This document shows, in pieces, positions 26,848 to 34,898 of a DNA stretch of 64,000 nucleotides. This stretch comes from Nostocoides sp. F2B08 (GTDB lineage Bacteria; Actinomycetota; Actinomycetes; Actinomycetales; Dermatophilaceae), in assembly GCF_009184895.1 (NCBI RefSeq), contig NZ_WESE01000008.1, forward strand, positions 62,476 to 126,475, read 5' to 3'. The notes beneath the pieces are model-generated. The model had not been told where the DNA came from. It worked only from the letters and a program-made list of their open reading frames with translations, and did not search any database. Each line of letters begins with the position of its first letter. Position 1 is the stretch's first letter. Made by a program: the position numbers and the translations under genes.

Positions 26848-26902
26848 GGACCGGGGTCGGACCGAAGGAGAACGTCACCCCCGCTCTCAGCCGGTCACGG
26901 GC

Positions 26903-27289
26903 TCAGAGCGCCAGCTCCATCGCGCGACGTCGGATCTCGGTCTTGAACCCGGCGTGCAGGTTGTCGATCGGCGCTCCGGGTGCCGGGAGAGACGGGTCCG
27001 GGGTGAACAGCCAGACGAGGATCTCGAGATCGTCGAGGCCACCGTCGGCGAGCACCGTGAAGGTCCCCTTCAAGGAATGGAGAGGACCGTCCGGCCCCAG
27101 GAATGCCTCGGGGACGGCGACGGCGTTGTTCTCGCCGACCCGGGCCGCGAGGACGTCGCGGTCGTCGATCATCCTGCGGACCAGGGACATCGGGAGGCCC
27201 ACCCGTTCTGCGACCTCGGGCACGGAGAGCCAGGACGGAACCAGGGTCATCAGCTCGGGACTGGCGTGGACGATGCCGGACGTAGTCAC
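26903..27289 (-). CDS. Rv2175c-type DNA-binding protein
   Basis: 128 residues from GTG 27289. An N-terminal winged-helix segment (WLSVPEVAERVGLPMSLVRRMIDDRDVL) is followed by the conserved C-terminal domain with LHSLKGTFTVLADGGLDDLEILVWLF, diagnostic for the Rv2175c family. In M. tuberculosis this protein binds DNA and is phosphorylated by the neighbouring kinase PknL, which abolishes binding. A PASTA kinase is encoded 1.5 kb away here, so the same pair may operate. It is convergent with the polyprenyl synthase and divergent from the LysM gene. Confidence 0.87.
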   Translation of the reverse strand: MTTSGIVHASPELMTLVPSWLSVPEVAERVGLPMSLVRRMIDDRDVLAARVGENNAVAVPEAFLGPDGPLHSLKGTFTVLADGGLDDLEILVWLFTPDPSLPAPGAPIDNLHAGFKTEIRRRAMELAL

Positions 27290-27411
27290 GCCACGAGGCT
27301 ACGCGCCGACACCCGCACGTCCTTTCCACCGGTGCGGCGTGTGATGCGGTAGTTTCCTCACATACGTCACAATCGCCTCATCTGTCACATCCAATCCGCA
27401 TCTCCATCTCC

Positions 27412-27435
27412 ATCCGCATCCCTATCCGCATCCCT
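27412..27435. repeat. Tandem 12-bp repeat in the LysM gene leader
   Basis: ATCCGCATCCCT is present twice in direct succession within a pyrimidine-rich tract (about 27402-27440) that contains further CATCTCC and CCGCATC copies. It lies about 100 bp upstream of the LysM gene start, in the 244-bp region shared with the divergent Rv2175c-like gene. No other structure was recognised there. Confidence 0.7.
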
Positions 27436-27533
27436 ATTCGCCCGGCCGACCAGCCGGCCCGAGCACACACCGCCGACGCAGCTAAGAGCACCTCCACGGT
27501 TCCCATCGCCCGTCCCACCTCTCAGGAGCACGC

Positions 27534-28778
27534 ATGGCGCCCCTCGTCGTCTCGACCCCTCCTCCGACCATGGCCCCGCTCGCCACGGTGCGACCGGCTC
27601 TCCCCGCTGCCGCCGACTGGGGCACCTACGTCGTCAAGCAGGGTGACAGCCTCTACACGATCGCGGGGCGCCATCACACGACGGTGGCCGCCCTCGTCGA
27701 GCGCAACAACCTGCCGAAGGGCGGGCGCCTCATCCATCCGGGGCAGAAGCTGGAGGTGCCCGGAGGGGCGGGCACAGGTTCCGCGTCGTCGTCGGCCAAG
27801 CCCGCCAAGCCGGCGAAGGCCACCACGGCGACCTACACCGTCCGCAGCGGCGACACCCTCATCGGCATCGCCGGGCGACACGGCACGACCGCCCGCGCAG
27901 TGGCCGCGCTGAACGGGATCAGCCTCTCCAAGCACATCCACCCCGGCCAGAAGCTCCGGGTCCCGACCTCGGGCAGCGCGGCGGCCAAGGCCGCCAGTTC
28001 CTCCACCACGGCTGCGGCCAAGTCCCCCTCGGCGCCGGCGACGAAGCCGAAGGCGACGACCACCGCATACACGGTGCGCAGCGGCGACACCCTCTCCGGG
28101 ATCGCGAAGCGGCACGGCACGACCGCCCGGGCGATCGCCGCGCTGAACGGGATCAGCCTCTCCAAGCACATCCACCCCGGCCAGAAGCTCCGGATCCCGA
28201 CGGCGGGCGCGGCGGCCGCCAAGGCCGCCAGCTCCACCAAGACCGCGAGCTCGGCCAAGCCCGCGGTTCCGCAGCCGGAGATGGCCACTCCGTTCAACTC
28301 CGGCGGCTACTCCGCGAAGCACTTCCCCTCGACGACCGTGGCCGCGGCCAAGAAGAACCACGCCCTGCTGGCGACCATGCCGGTCCCGACCCGCGAGCAG
28401 GCCAAGGCGATGGTGGCCGCGACGGCGAAGAAGCACGGAGTGGACCCGGCGCTGGCGCTCGCCATCAGCTACCAGGAGTCGGGCTGGAACCATCGCTCGG
28501 TCTCGGTCGCCAACGCGATCGGCGTCATGCAGGTCATCCCGTCGTCCGGCGACTGGGCCTCGTCGATGGTCGGGCGCGAGCTCAACCTCCTCGACCCCCA
28601 GGACAACGTGACCGCCGGAGTCGTGATCATCCGAGCGCTCCAGCGCGCCACGTCCGACGACGCCACGGCGATCGCCGGCTACTACCAGGGACTGTCCTCG
28701 GTTCGCAAGAACGGCATGTACAGCGACACGCGCGCCTACGTGCGCAACATCCAGGCGTTGCGCGCCAAGTTCGGCTGA
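27534..28778 (+). CDS. Triple-LysM lytic transglycosylase-like protein
   Basis: 414 residues. Three LysM domains begin at YVVKQGDSLYTIAGRH (about residue 33), YTVRSGDTLIGIAGRH and YTVRSGDTLSGIAKRH; the last two are nearly identical. Ala/Lys/Ser-rich linkers separate them. The C-terminal domain is a soluble lytic transglycosylase: ALALAISYQESGWNHRSVS with the catalytic Glu in YQES, then GVMQVIP. It should bind peptidoglycan and cleave its glycan strands at the cell surface. No convincing signal peptide follows ATG 27534 although its ribosome site is good (AGGAG about eight bases upstream), so export is unexplained. The kinase gene starts 10 bp after the stop. Confidence 0.85.
   Translation: MAPLVVSTPPPTMAPLATVRPALPAAADWGTYVVKQGDSLYTIAGRHHTTVAALVERNNLPKGGRLIHPGQKLEVPGGAGTGSASSSAKPAKPAKATTATYTVRSGDTLIGIAGRHGTTARAVAALNGISLSKHIHPGQKLRVPTSGSAAAKAASSSTTAAAKSPSAPATKPKATTTAYTVRSGDTLSGIAKRHGTTARAIAALNGISLSKHIHPGQKLRIPTAGAAAAKAASSTKTASSAKPAVPQPEMATPFNSGGYSAKHFPSTTVAAAKKNHALLATMPVPTREQAKAMVAATAKKHGVDPALALAISYQESGWNHRSVSVANAIGVMQVIPSSGDWASSMVGRELNLLDPQDNVTAGVVIIRALQRATSDDATAIAGYYQGLSSVRKNGMYSDTRAYVRNIQALRAKFG
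27834..28201 (+). repeat. Duplicated LysM coding segment
   Basis: Segments 27834-27967 and 28068-28201 are direct repeats offset by 234 bp. They include an uninterrupted identical stretch of about 50 bases (from 27911 and 28145). They encode the second and third LysM domains. Synonymous identity over that block points to a recent duplication or ongoing gene conversion. Confidence 0.85.
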
Positions 28779-28788
28779 GGGGCGGTCC

Positions 28789-30762
28789 GTGGCCGCGACC
28801 GGCTTCCGTAGGATCTCGAGCGTGTCCGTCTTCGCGCCCGATGATCTCGTCGACGGTCGCTACCGCATCGTGGGGCACATCGCCCGGGGCGGCATGGCCA
28901 CCGTCTACGAGGCGCTGGACACCCGTCTGGACCGGCACGTCGCGCTCAAGGTCATGCACCCGGCGCTGGCCGCCGACGACACCTATGTCGCGCGCTTCGC
29001 TCGCGAAGCACGGTCCGCGGCGCGCCTGTCCCACCCCAACATCGTCGCGGTCCACGACCAGGGCGAGGACGACGGACGGATCTTCCTCGTCATGGAGCTG
29101 GTCCGGGGTCGCACGCTGCGTCAGGTCCTCGACGAGGACGGCGCGTTGTCGCCACGCGCCGCGCTCGACATCGCCGCACCTCTTGCAGACGCCCTCGCGG
29201 CCGCACACGCGGCGGGTCTGATCCACCGGGACATCAAGCCCGAGAACGTGATCATCCGCGAGGACGGTGTCGTCAAGGTCACCGACTTCGGCTTGGCGCG
29301 CGCCGTCACCTCCGAGACGGCGACCTCGGCCACCGACGCCCTCCTGGGAACTGTCTCGTACCTCGCCCCGGAGCAGGTCGAGAGCGGCCGGGTGGATGCC
29401 CGCAGCGACGTCTACGCCGCCGGCCTGGTCATCTTCGAGATGCTCACCGGGACCAAGGCCTTCACCGGCGACAACCCGATGTACGTCGCGTACCAGCACG
29501 TTCACGGAGGCGTCCCGGTGCCCTCGTCGCGGGCTCCGGAGGTCCCCGAGCCGCTTGACGCGCTGGTCGACCTGGCCACCTCACGGGAGCCGATGGAACG
29601 CCCGGCCGACGGGGCGGCACTCGGCCAGGCGATCCGGTCGGCGAGGGCGCGGCTCACCGAGGACCAGCTCGACGACCGTCCGACCGGACCCGCGGCCGCC
29701 GTCGCCTACGCGTCCTCCCCCACCCAGATCATGGCCCACCGGACCGCCGCACCCGACCCGGCGGGCCAACCCGACCCGGGCGCGACGCCGGTCGTGCCGC
29801 TCGTCGTCCGTCCGGGCGGCGAGGTCGTGCCGCGCGAACAGCTTCCGGACCATGCCCCCGAACCGGTCGGTTCCCACCGCCGCCGAGGTCTGGTGCTCGC
29901 CCTGGTCACCGCCGTACTGCTCGCCGCCGCGGGTGCCGGCGCGTGGTGGTTCCTCGTCGGCCCGGGCTCGCCGACCACGGTGCCGGTCGTCGCGGTGCTC
30001 GACTACGACGAGGCTGTCGCCACCCTGCGGACCGCCGAGCTCGGAGCGGTCCGCGAGGACGTCTACGACGAGACGATTCCGGTGGGTCAGGTGGTCTCGA
30101 CCGACCCCCTGGCCGGCCGGGAGGTCCGCCGCGGCACGGACGTGGCGGTGCGCGTCTCCCTCGGCCCCGAGCGGTATGCGGTGCCCGCCCTCGTCGGAAC
30201 ACCCGCCGACGCAGCGGGTCAGGTGCTCGAGGAGACGATGCTCGCCCTGGGCGAGGTGACCGAGGCCTACTCCGAGGAGGTCGAGGCCGGCGTCGTCGTC
30301 TCCGTCGACCCGACGGAGGGCACCGAGCTGCGGCGCGGAGACCCTGTCGCCCTGGTCGTGAGCAAGGGCCGCGAGCCGATCCCGGTGCCCGCGCTCGCCG
30401 GCGAGAGTGTCGAGGACGCGACCTCGGCCGTCGAGGATGCCGGTCTGGTGATCTCCGTCGCCGAGGCGCGGTTCAGCGACTCCGTGGCGAGCGGCCGGGT
30501 CATCTCCCAGACGCCGGCGGAGGGCTCGCTCTTCCGGGGTGACACGGTCACCGTCGTCCCGTCCAAGGGCCCCGAGACAGTCGAGATGCCGAACCTCGTG
30601 GGCAAGCAGCTCCAGGAGGCCGAGGCCGAGCTCGAGGCCCTCGGTCTGCAGGTCGACGTCGAGCGTGCGCTCGGCGGCTTCTTCAACACGGTTCGCGCCC
30701 AGAGCGAGGAAGCCGGCACGCGCGTCCGCGTCGGGAGCACGGTGACGCTGACGATCGTCTGA
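28789..30762 (+). CDS. Membrane Ser/Thr protein kinase with four PASTA domains (PknB/PknL type)
   Basis: 657 residues from GTG 28789 (a GTG at 28822 is an alternative, shortening it by 11). The Hanks kinase domain has the glycine loop IARGGMATVYE, Lys54, HRDIKPEN with Asp148, and DFG at 166-168. A proline-rich juxtamembrane linker precedes one helix at about 367-390. Four extracellular PASTA repeats follow (about 397-657), the muropeptide- and lipid II-sensing modules. It should link cell-wall status to phosphorylation of cytoplasmic targets such as the Rv2175c-like protein. The kinase domain resembles M. tuberculosis PknL, which lacks PASTA repeats as far as I recall. Tight linkage to the LysM transglycosylase supports a cell-wall role. 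Confidence 0.92.
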   Translation: MAATGFRRISSVSVFAPDDLVDGRYRIVGHIARGGMATVYEALDTRLDRHVALKVMHPALAADDTYVARFAREARSAARLSHPNIVAVHDQGEDDGRIFLVMELVRGRTLRQVLDEDGALSPRAALDIAAPLADALAAAHAAGLIHRDIKPENVIIREDGVVKVTDFGLARAVTSETATSATDALLGTVSYLAPEQVESGRVDARSDVYAAGLVIFEMLTGTKAFTGDNPMYVAYQHVHGGVPVPSSRAPEVPEPLDALVDLATSREPMERPADGAALGQAIRSARARLTEDQLDDRPTGPAAAVAYASSPTQIMAHRTAAPDPAGQPDPGATPVVPLVVRPGGEVVPREQLPDHAPEPVGSHRRRGLVLALVTAVLLAAAGAGAWWFLVGPGSPTTVPVVAVLDYDEAVATLRTAELGAVREDVYDETIPVGQVVSTDPLAGREVRRGTDVAVRVSLGPERYAVPALVGTPADAAGQVLEETMLALGEVTEAYSEEVEAGVVVSVDPTEGTELRRGDPVALVVSKGREPIPVPALAGESVEDATSAVEDAGLVISVAEARFSDSVASGRVISQTPAEGSLFRGDTVTVVPSKGPETVEMPNLVGKQLQEAEAELEALGLQVDVERALGGFFNTVRAQSEEAGTRVRVGSTVTLTIV

Positions 30763-30779
30763 CCTCGTATCGTTCGGGG

Positions 30780-31706
30780 GTGCCCGTCCTCGCCTCTGCC
30801 TCTCGCACGCGGCTCGCCACCGTGCTGCTCGTCGCCGTCACGGCGATCTGGGGCTCGACCTTCTTCCTCATCAAGGATCTGGTCGAGACCATCCCCGCGA
30901 CCGACTTCCTCGCCGTCCGGTTCACCATCGCCGCGCTCGCGATGACCATCGTGTTCCGCCGACAGCTACTCGCGCTGACCCGACGCGACGTGCAGGTGGG
31001 TCTGGGCCTCGGCGGCCTCTACGGCGTCGCGCAGATCCTCCAGACCATCGGCCTGGAGCACACCGACGCCTCGGTCTCGGGCTTCATCACCGGCACCTAC
31101 GTCGTCCTCACGCCCATCCTCGGCGCGGTGATCTTCCGCGACCGGATCCCCGGAAGGGTCTGGGCGGCCGCGGTCCTGGCGATGACGGGCATCGCGGTGC
31201 TCTCGCTGCGAGGCATCGCTCTCGGTCTCGGTGAGACCGTGACCCTGGTGGCGGCAGCCGTCTACGCGCTCCACATCATCGGACTGGGCCGGTATGCGCG
31301 GGCCGAGACCGCGGTCGGCCTCGCCACCGTGCAGGCTCTGGCCGTCGCCGCGATCTGCGTCGTTGCGTCCCTGCCGGGCGGTGTCCAGACGCCGGACAGC
31401 GCCGGTGGCTGGGTGTCGGTCGTCTACATGGCTCTCGTCGCGGGTGCGTTCGCCCTCTGGGCGCAGACCTGGGCGCAGTCGCACCTGACCGCGGCCCGAG
31501 CGGCCATCGTCATGTCACTCGAGCCCGTCTTCGCCGCGTTCTTCGCCGTGCTCCTCGGAGGTGAGTCCGTGACGGCCCGGATGCTGCTCGGCGGATCGTT
31601 CGTGGTCGCCGCGATGTACCTCGTCGAGCTCGCCCCGCGTCGCCGGCCACAGGCGACCGCTGCGGAGGACCCCCCGGCCGAGATGCTCCATCACGAGGCG
31701 CCTTAG
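30780..31706 (+). CDS. DMT/EamA-family transporter
   Basis: 308 residues with about ten hydrophobic helices arranged as two EamA repeats. The first begins LLVAVTAIWGSTFFLIKDL and the second GETVTLVAAAVYALHIIGL. Loop motifs such as DFLAVRFTIAAL and SLEPVFAAFFAVLLGGE are typical of drug/metabolite exporters. The substrate is unknown. It begins 17 bp after the kinase gene and is probably cotranscribed; its stop overlaps the stop of the convergent threonine aldolase by four bases. Confidence 0.9.
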   Translation: MPVLASASRTRLATVLLVAVTAIWGSTFFLIKDLVETIPATDFLAVRFTIAALAMTIVFRRQLLALTRRDVQVGLGLGGLYGVAQILQTIGLEHTDASVSGFITGTYVVLTPILGAVIFRDRIPGRVWAAAVLAMTGIAVLSLRGIALGLGETVTLVAAAVYALHIIGLGRYARAETAVGLATVQALAVAAICVVASLPGGVQTPDSAGGWVSVVYMALVAGAFALWAQTWAQSHLTAARAAIVMSLEPVFAAFFAVLLGGESVTARMLLGGSFVVAAMYLVELAPRRRPQATAAEDPPAEMLHHEAP

Positions 31707-32749
31707 GGCGCCGCGAGCACCTCTCGCGCAGCCTCGATCGCGTGGTCCGTCGCCGCGTCGTCGACGTCGAGGTGCCAGACGCACCGCACCCGGCTGGCGC
31801 CGGACGCGTAGGTCCGCACCGATCGCTCGGCGAGCCCGGCGACGACGTCGGCCGGGCGTCGTCCGATCGCGCCGACATCGAGCATGACGATGTTGGTCTC
31901 CACCGCGACCGGGTCGACCACGTCGGGGGCGGCTTCGGCGACCGCCTCGGCGAACCGACGGGCCCGCTCGTGGTCGTCGGCGAGCCGTTCGAGGTGGTGG
32001 ACCAGCGCATACCGGCCGGCCGCGGCGAGGATGCCGACCTGGCGCATCCCGCCGCCGTAGCGCTTGCGCCACACCCGCGCCTCCGCCATTGCCGCGGCGC
32101 TCCCGACGAGCACCGACCCGACGGGGGCGCCGAGGCCTTTGGAGAGGCAGACGCTCACGGTGTCGAACTCGTCACCATAGGCGGCGAGCGGGGTGCCGGT
32201 GGCGACGTGTGCGTTCCACAGCCGGGCTCCGTCGAGATGCATCGCCACCCCGATGTCGACGGTCTCATGGCGAAGTCGGCGGATGGCCTCGAGCGGCTGG
32301 ACCGTCCCGCCGCCGAAGTTGTGGGTGTTCTCGACGACGACGAGGGCGGTCTCGACCTGGTACTGACCGCAGCCGACTGCGGCCAACCCCAAGGGAGCCT
32401 CGGGCTCGAGGCGGCCCCGCTCGCTGTGCCAGGTCCGGGACGTGATCCCGGAGAACGCCGCAGCCGCCCCGAGCTCGGCGCGCACGACGTGCGCGTCGGC
32501 GTCGGCGAGCAGCTCCTGGCCGGGAGCGACGTGCAGTCGCAGGCCCAGCTGGTTGGCCATGCTGCCCGTCGGGGTGAAGAGCGCCGCCTCGTGGCCGAGC
32601 AGGCCGGCGACCTCCTCCTCCAGCGCCCGCACGGTGGGGTCCTCGCCGAAGACGTCATCACCGACGGGGGCAGCCGCCATGGCGGCTCGCATGCCCTCGG
32701 TCGGGGCCGTCAGGGTGTCCGAGAGCAGGTCTGCGCGGTATGCGGTCAC
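31703..32749 (-). CDS. ltaE: Low-specificity L-threonine aldolase
   Basis: 348 residues from GTG 32749. It opens with LLSDTLTAPTEGMRAAM and GDDVFGEDPTV, then FTPTGSMANQ for cofactor phosphate binding, HLDGARLWNA, and CLSKGLGAPVGSVL with the PLP lysine. Fold type I aldolases of this kind split threonine or allo-threonine into glycine and acetaldehyde. The gene starts 7 bp after the DAHP synthase stop, so it is likely the last gene of the plsC - kinase - regulator - aroG run. Confidence 0.9.
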   Translation of the reverse strand: MTAYRADLLSDTLTAPTEGMRAAMAAAPVGDDVFGEDPTVRALEEEVAGLLGHEAALFTPTGSMANQLGLRLHVAPGQELLADADAHVVRAELGAAAAFSGITSRTWHSERGRLEPEAPLGLAAVGCGQYQVETALVVVENTHNFGGGTVQPLEAIRRLRHETVDIGVAMHLDGARLWNAHVATGTPLAAYGDEFDTVSVCLSKGLGAPVGSVLVGSAAAMAEARVWRKRYGGGMRQVGILAAAGRYALVHHLERLADDHERARRFAEAVAEAAPDVVDPVAVETNIVMLDVGAIGRRPADVVAGLAERSVRTYASGASRVRCVWHLDVDDAATDHAIEAAREVLAAP

Positions 32750-32756
32750 ACGCGGC

Positions 32757-34118
32757 TCATGCGGGCGGGTTGCTCAACATCTCGGCGACGAGGAACGCGA
32801 GCTCGAGACTCTGCTGGTGGTTCAGCCGAGGGTCGCAGACCGATTCGTACCGCTTGCTCAGGTCGGCGTCGAGGATCTTCTCGGCGCCGCCGATGCACTC
32901 GGTGACGTCGTTGCCCGTGAGCTCGACATGCAACCCGCCGGGGACCGTGCCGAGGGCGGCGTGCACCTCGAAGAACCCTCTGACCTCGTCGACGACGTCC
33001 TCGAAGTCACGGGTCTTGAAGCCGGACGCGGACTCGAAGGTGTTGCCATGCATGGGATCGCAGATCCACGTCACCGTCGCGCCGGACCTGGTCACCCCGT
33101 CCACGATCGCCGGTAGGGCGTCGCGGACCTGCCCGGATCCCATCCGCGTGATGAACGTAAGCCGTCCGGGTTCACGGTCGGGGTCGACGAGGTCGATGAT
33201 GCGCAGGATGTCGTCGACCTCGGCCTTCTGCGAGAGCTTGACCCCGATCGGGTTGCGCACCCGGGAGACGAAGTCGAGGTGAGCCCCGTCGAGCTGGCGC
33301 GTGCGCTCCCCCACCCAGATGAAGTGACCCGAGGTGTCGTAGAGGTCGCCGGTGCGGCTGTCCACCCGGCTCAGCGGGCGCTCGTAGTCGAGGACGAGGG
33401 CCTCGTGGGAGGAGAAGAACTCCGTCGTGCGCATGGCGTCGAACTCCGCACCGCAGGCGGCCATGAACTTCATCGCCTTGTCGATGTCGCGCGCCAGCCG
33501 CTCGTAACGCACGTTGGCGGCGTTCGCGACGAAGCCGCGGTTCCACTCGTGGACGTAGCGCAGGTCGGCGAAGCCGCCCTGGGTGAACGCTCGGACGAGG
33601 TTGAGGGTCGCGCTGCTCGCGTGGTACGCCCGCACGAGTCGGTGCGGGTCCGGCGTGCGGGCGCCCTCGGTGAACTCGAAGTCGTTGACCATGTCGCCGC
33701 GGTAGGCCGGCAGCGTCACGCCCTCGCGGGTCTCGCTCGTGCTCGACCGCGGTTTGGCGTACTGGCCGGCGAGCCGACCGACCTTGACCACGGGCACCGA
33801 GGCTCCGTAGGTCAGCACAGCGGCCATCTGCAGGATCGTCTTGATGCGGTCTCGGATGTTGTCCGCGGTCGCTGAGGCGAACGTCTCGGCGCAGTCGCCC
33901 CCCTGGAGGACGAACGCCTCACCCTGCGCGGCCGCGGCCATCCGGGTGCGCAGGACGTCGACCTCTCCGGCGAAGACGAGAGGCGGGTAGCTCGCGAGCG
34001 TCGCCACCGCCTCGGCTAGGGCGGCCGGGTCGGGCCACTCCGGCTGCTGGGCGGCCGGAGGTGACGGGGCGGCGGCCGCGGGGGCCGTCGGCGGGGAGAC
34101 GGTCGGGGTGCTGCTCAC
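32757..34118 (-). CDS. aroG: Class II DAHP synthase
   Basis: 453 residues from GTG 34118. The plant-type (class II) 3-deoxy-D-arabino-heptulosonate 7-phosphate synthase is recognised by FVLQGGDCAETF (metal Cys), YAKPRSS, the RGDMVNDFEF block, EFFSSHEAL, GVKLSQKAEVDD and WICDPMHGN (metal His). It performs the first step of the shikimate pathway, from PEP and erythrose 4-phosphate. The first 25 residues are Pro/Ala-rich and dispensable-looking. M. tuberculosis Rv2178c occupies the equivalent place. It lies 63 bp downstream of the response regulator, so it may be on that transcript. Confidence 0.95.
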   Translation of the reverse strand: MSSTPTVSPPTAPAAAAPSPPAAQQPEWPDPAALAEAVATLASYPPLVFAGEVDVLRTRMAAAAQGEAFVLQGGDCAETFASATADNIRDRIKTILQMAAVLTYGASVPVVKVGRLAGQYAKPRSSTSETREGVTLPAYRGDMVNDFEFTEGARTPDPHRLVRAYHASSATLNLVRAFTQGGFADLRYVHEWNRGFVANAANVRYERLARDIDKAMKFMAACGAEFDAMRTTEFFSSHEALVLDYERPLSRVDSRTGDLYDTSGHFIWVGERTRQLDGAHLDFVSRVRNPIGVKLSQKAEVDDILRIIDLVDPDREPGRLTFITRMGSGQVRDALPAIVDGVTRSGATVTWICDPMHGNTFESASGFKTRDFEDVVDEVRGFFEVHAALGTVPGGLHVELTGNDVTECIGGAEKILDADLSKRYESVCDPRLNHQQSLELAFLVAEMLSNPPA

Positions 34119-34181
34119 CCGGACAAGGATAGTTCCCTCCTCAGGCGGGCCGGTCCGCGTTCGGATGCCGGTATGCGGGGG

Positions 34182-34898
34182 TCACCCAGGCGGGGGTGTG
34201 TCCAGGCCCCGAGCGATCGCGAAGCGGACGAGCTCGACGCGGTTGTGCATGTGCAGCTTGCCGAGGGTGTTCTGCACGTGGTTCTGCACGGTGCGGTGGG
34301 AGATGCCGAGATCGGTCGCGATCTCCTTGTACGACATTCCGGTGGCGACGAGCCGGAGCACCTCGACCTCCCGTTCGGTGAGCTCCGGCACCCGGTCACG
34401 GCCCGATCCGTCCGGCCCCTCCCGGTCGGCCCTGGCCTGCTCGTCGTCGGCGATCCGGGTGAACTCGCCGAGCACCATTCCGGCGAGACCGGGGGTGAAG
34501 ACCGCCTCACCGCGCGCAGTGGCCCGCACCGCCTCGATGATCTCGGCAGGGCGGGCCGACTTCACGAGATAGCCGGTCGCACCCGCCTTGATGGCCGCGA
34601 GGACGTCGGCCGGCTCCCCGCTGGCGCTGAGGATGAGGATGCGAGTCTCGAGGTCACCGAGGGCGCGACACACCTCGTCACCCCGGAGCCCGGGCAGGTT
34701 GAGGTCGAGGACGAGCACGTCGGGTCTCGTCGCGTGCGCCCGGCGCACCGTCGCCGGCCCGTCGGCGGCCGTCGCCACGACGCGCAGGCCGGCGGCGACG
34801 AGGTCGCGCTCGAGGGCGGCGAGCCAGAGCGGGTGGTCGTCGGCGACCAGCACGGTCGTGGGTGCCGGGGGTTCGGCGCCGGTCGACGGGGAGGTCAC
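34182..34898 (-). CDS. NarL/LuxR-type response regulator
   Basis: 238 residues from GTG 34898, overlapping the kinase stop by four bases. The receiver has the acidic pair Asp20/Asp21, phosphoacceptor Asp65 (VLDLNLPG) and the switch Lys113 (GYLVKSA). A charged linker leads to a LuxR-type helix-turn-helix, LTEREVEVLRLVATG then MSYKEIATDLGIS and HRTVQNHVQ, at about residues 172-225. It is a transcription factor activated by the adjacent kinase. The targets are not evident; no clear operator was seen nearby. Confidence 0.93.
   Translation of the reverse strand: MTSPSTGAEPPAPTTVLVADDHPLWLAALERDLVAAGLRVVATAADGPATVRRAHATRPDVLVLDLNLPGLRGDEVCRALGDLETRILILSASGEPADVLAAIKAGATGYLVKSARPAEIIEAVRATARGEAVFTPGLAGMVLGEFTRIADDEQARADREGPDGSGRDRVPELTEREVEVLRLVATGMSYKEIATDLGISHRTVQNHVQNTLGKLHMHNRVELVRFAIARGLDTPPPG

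Noticed and set aside
27290-27533. Possible c-di-AMP (ydaO-type) riboswitch ahead of the LysM gene, a common place for one in actinobacteria.
   Set aside because: The conserved core segments were not found; the region is a pyrimidine-rich tract with short repeats.
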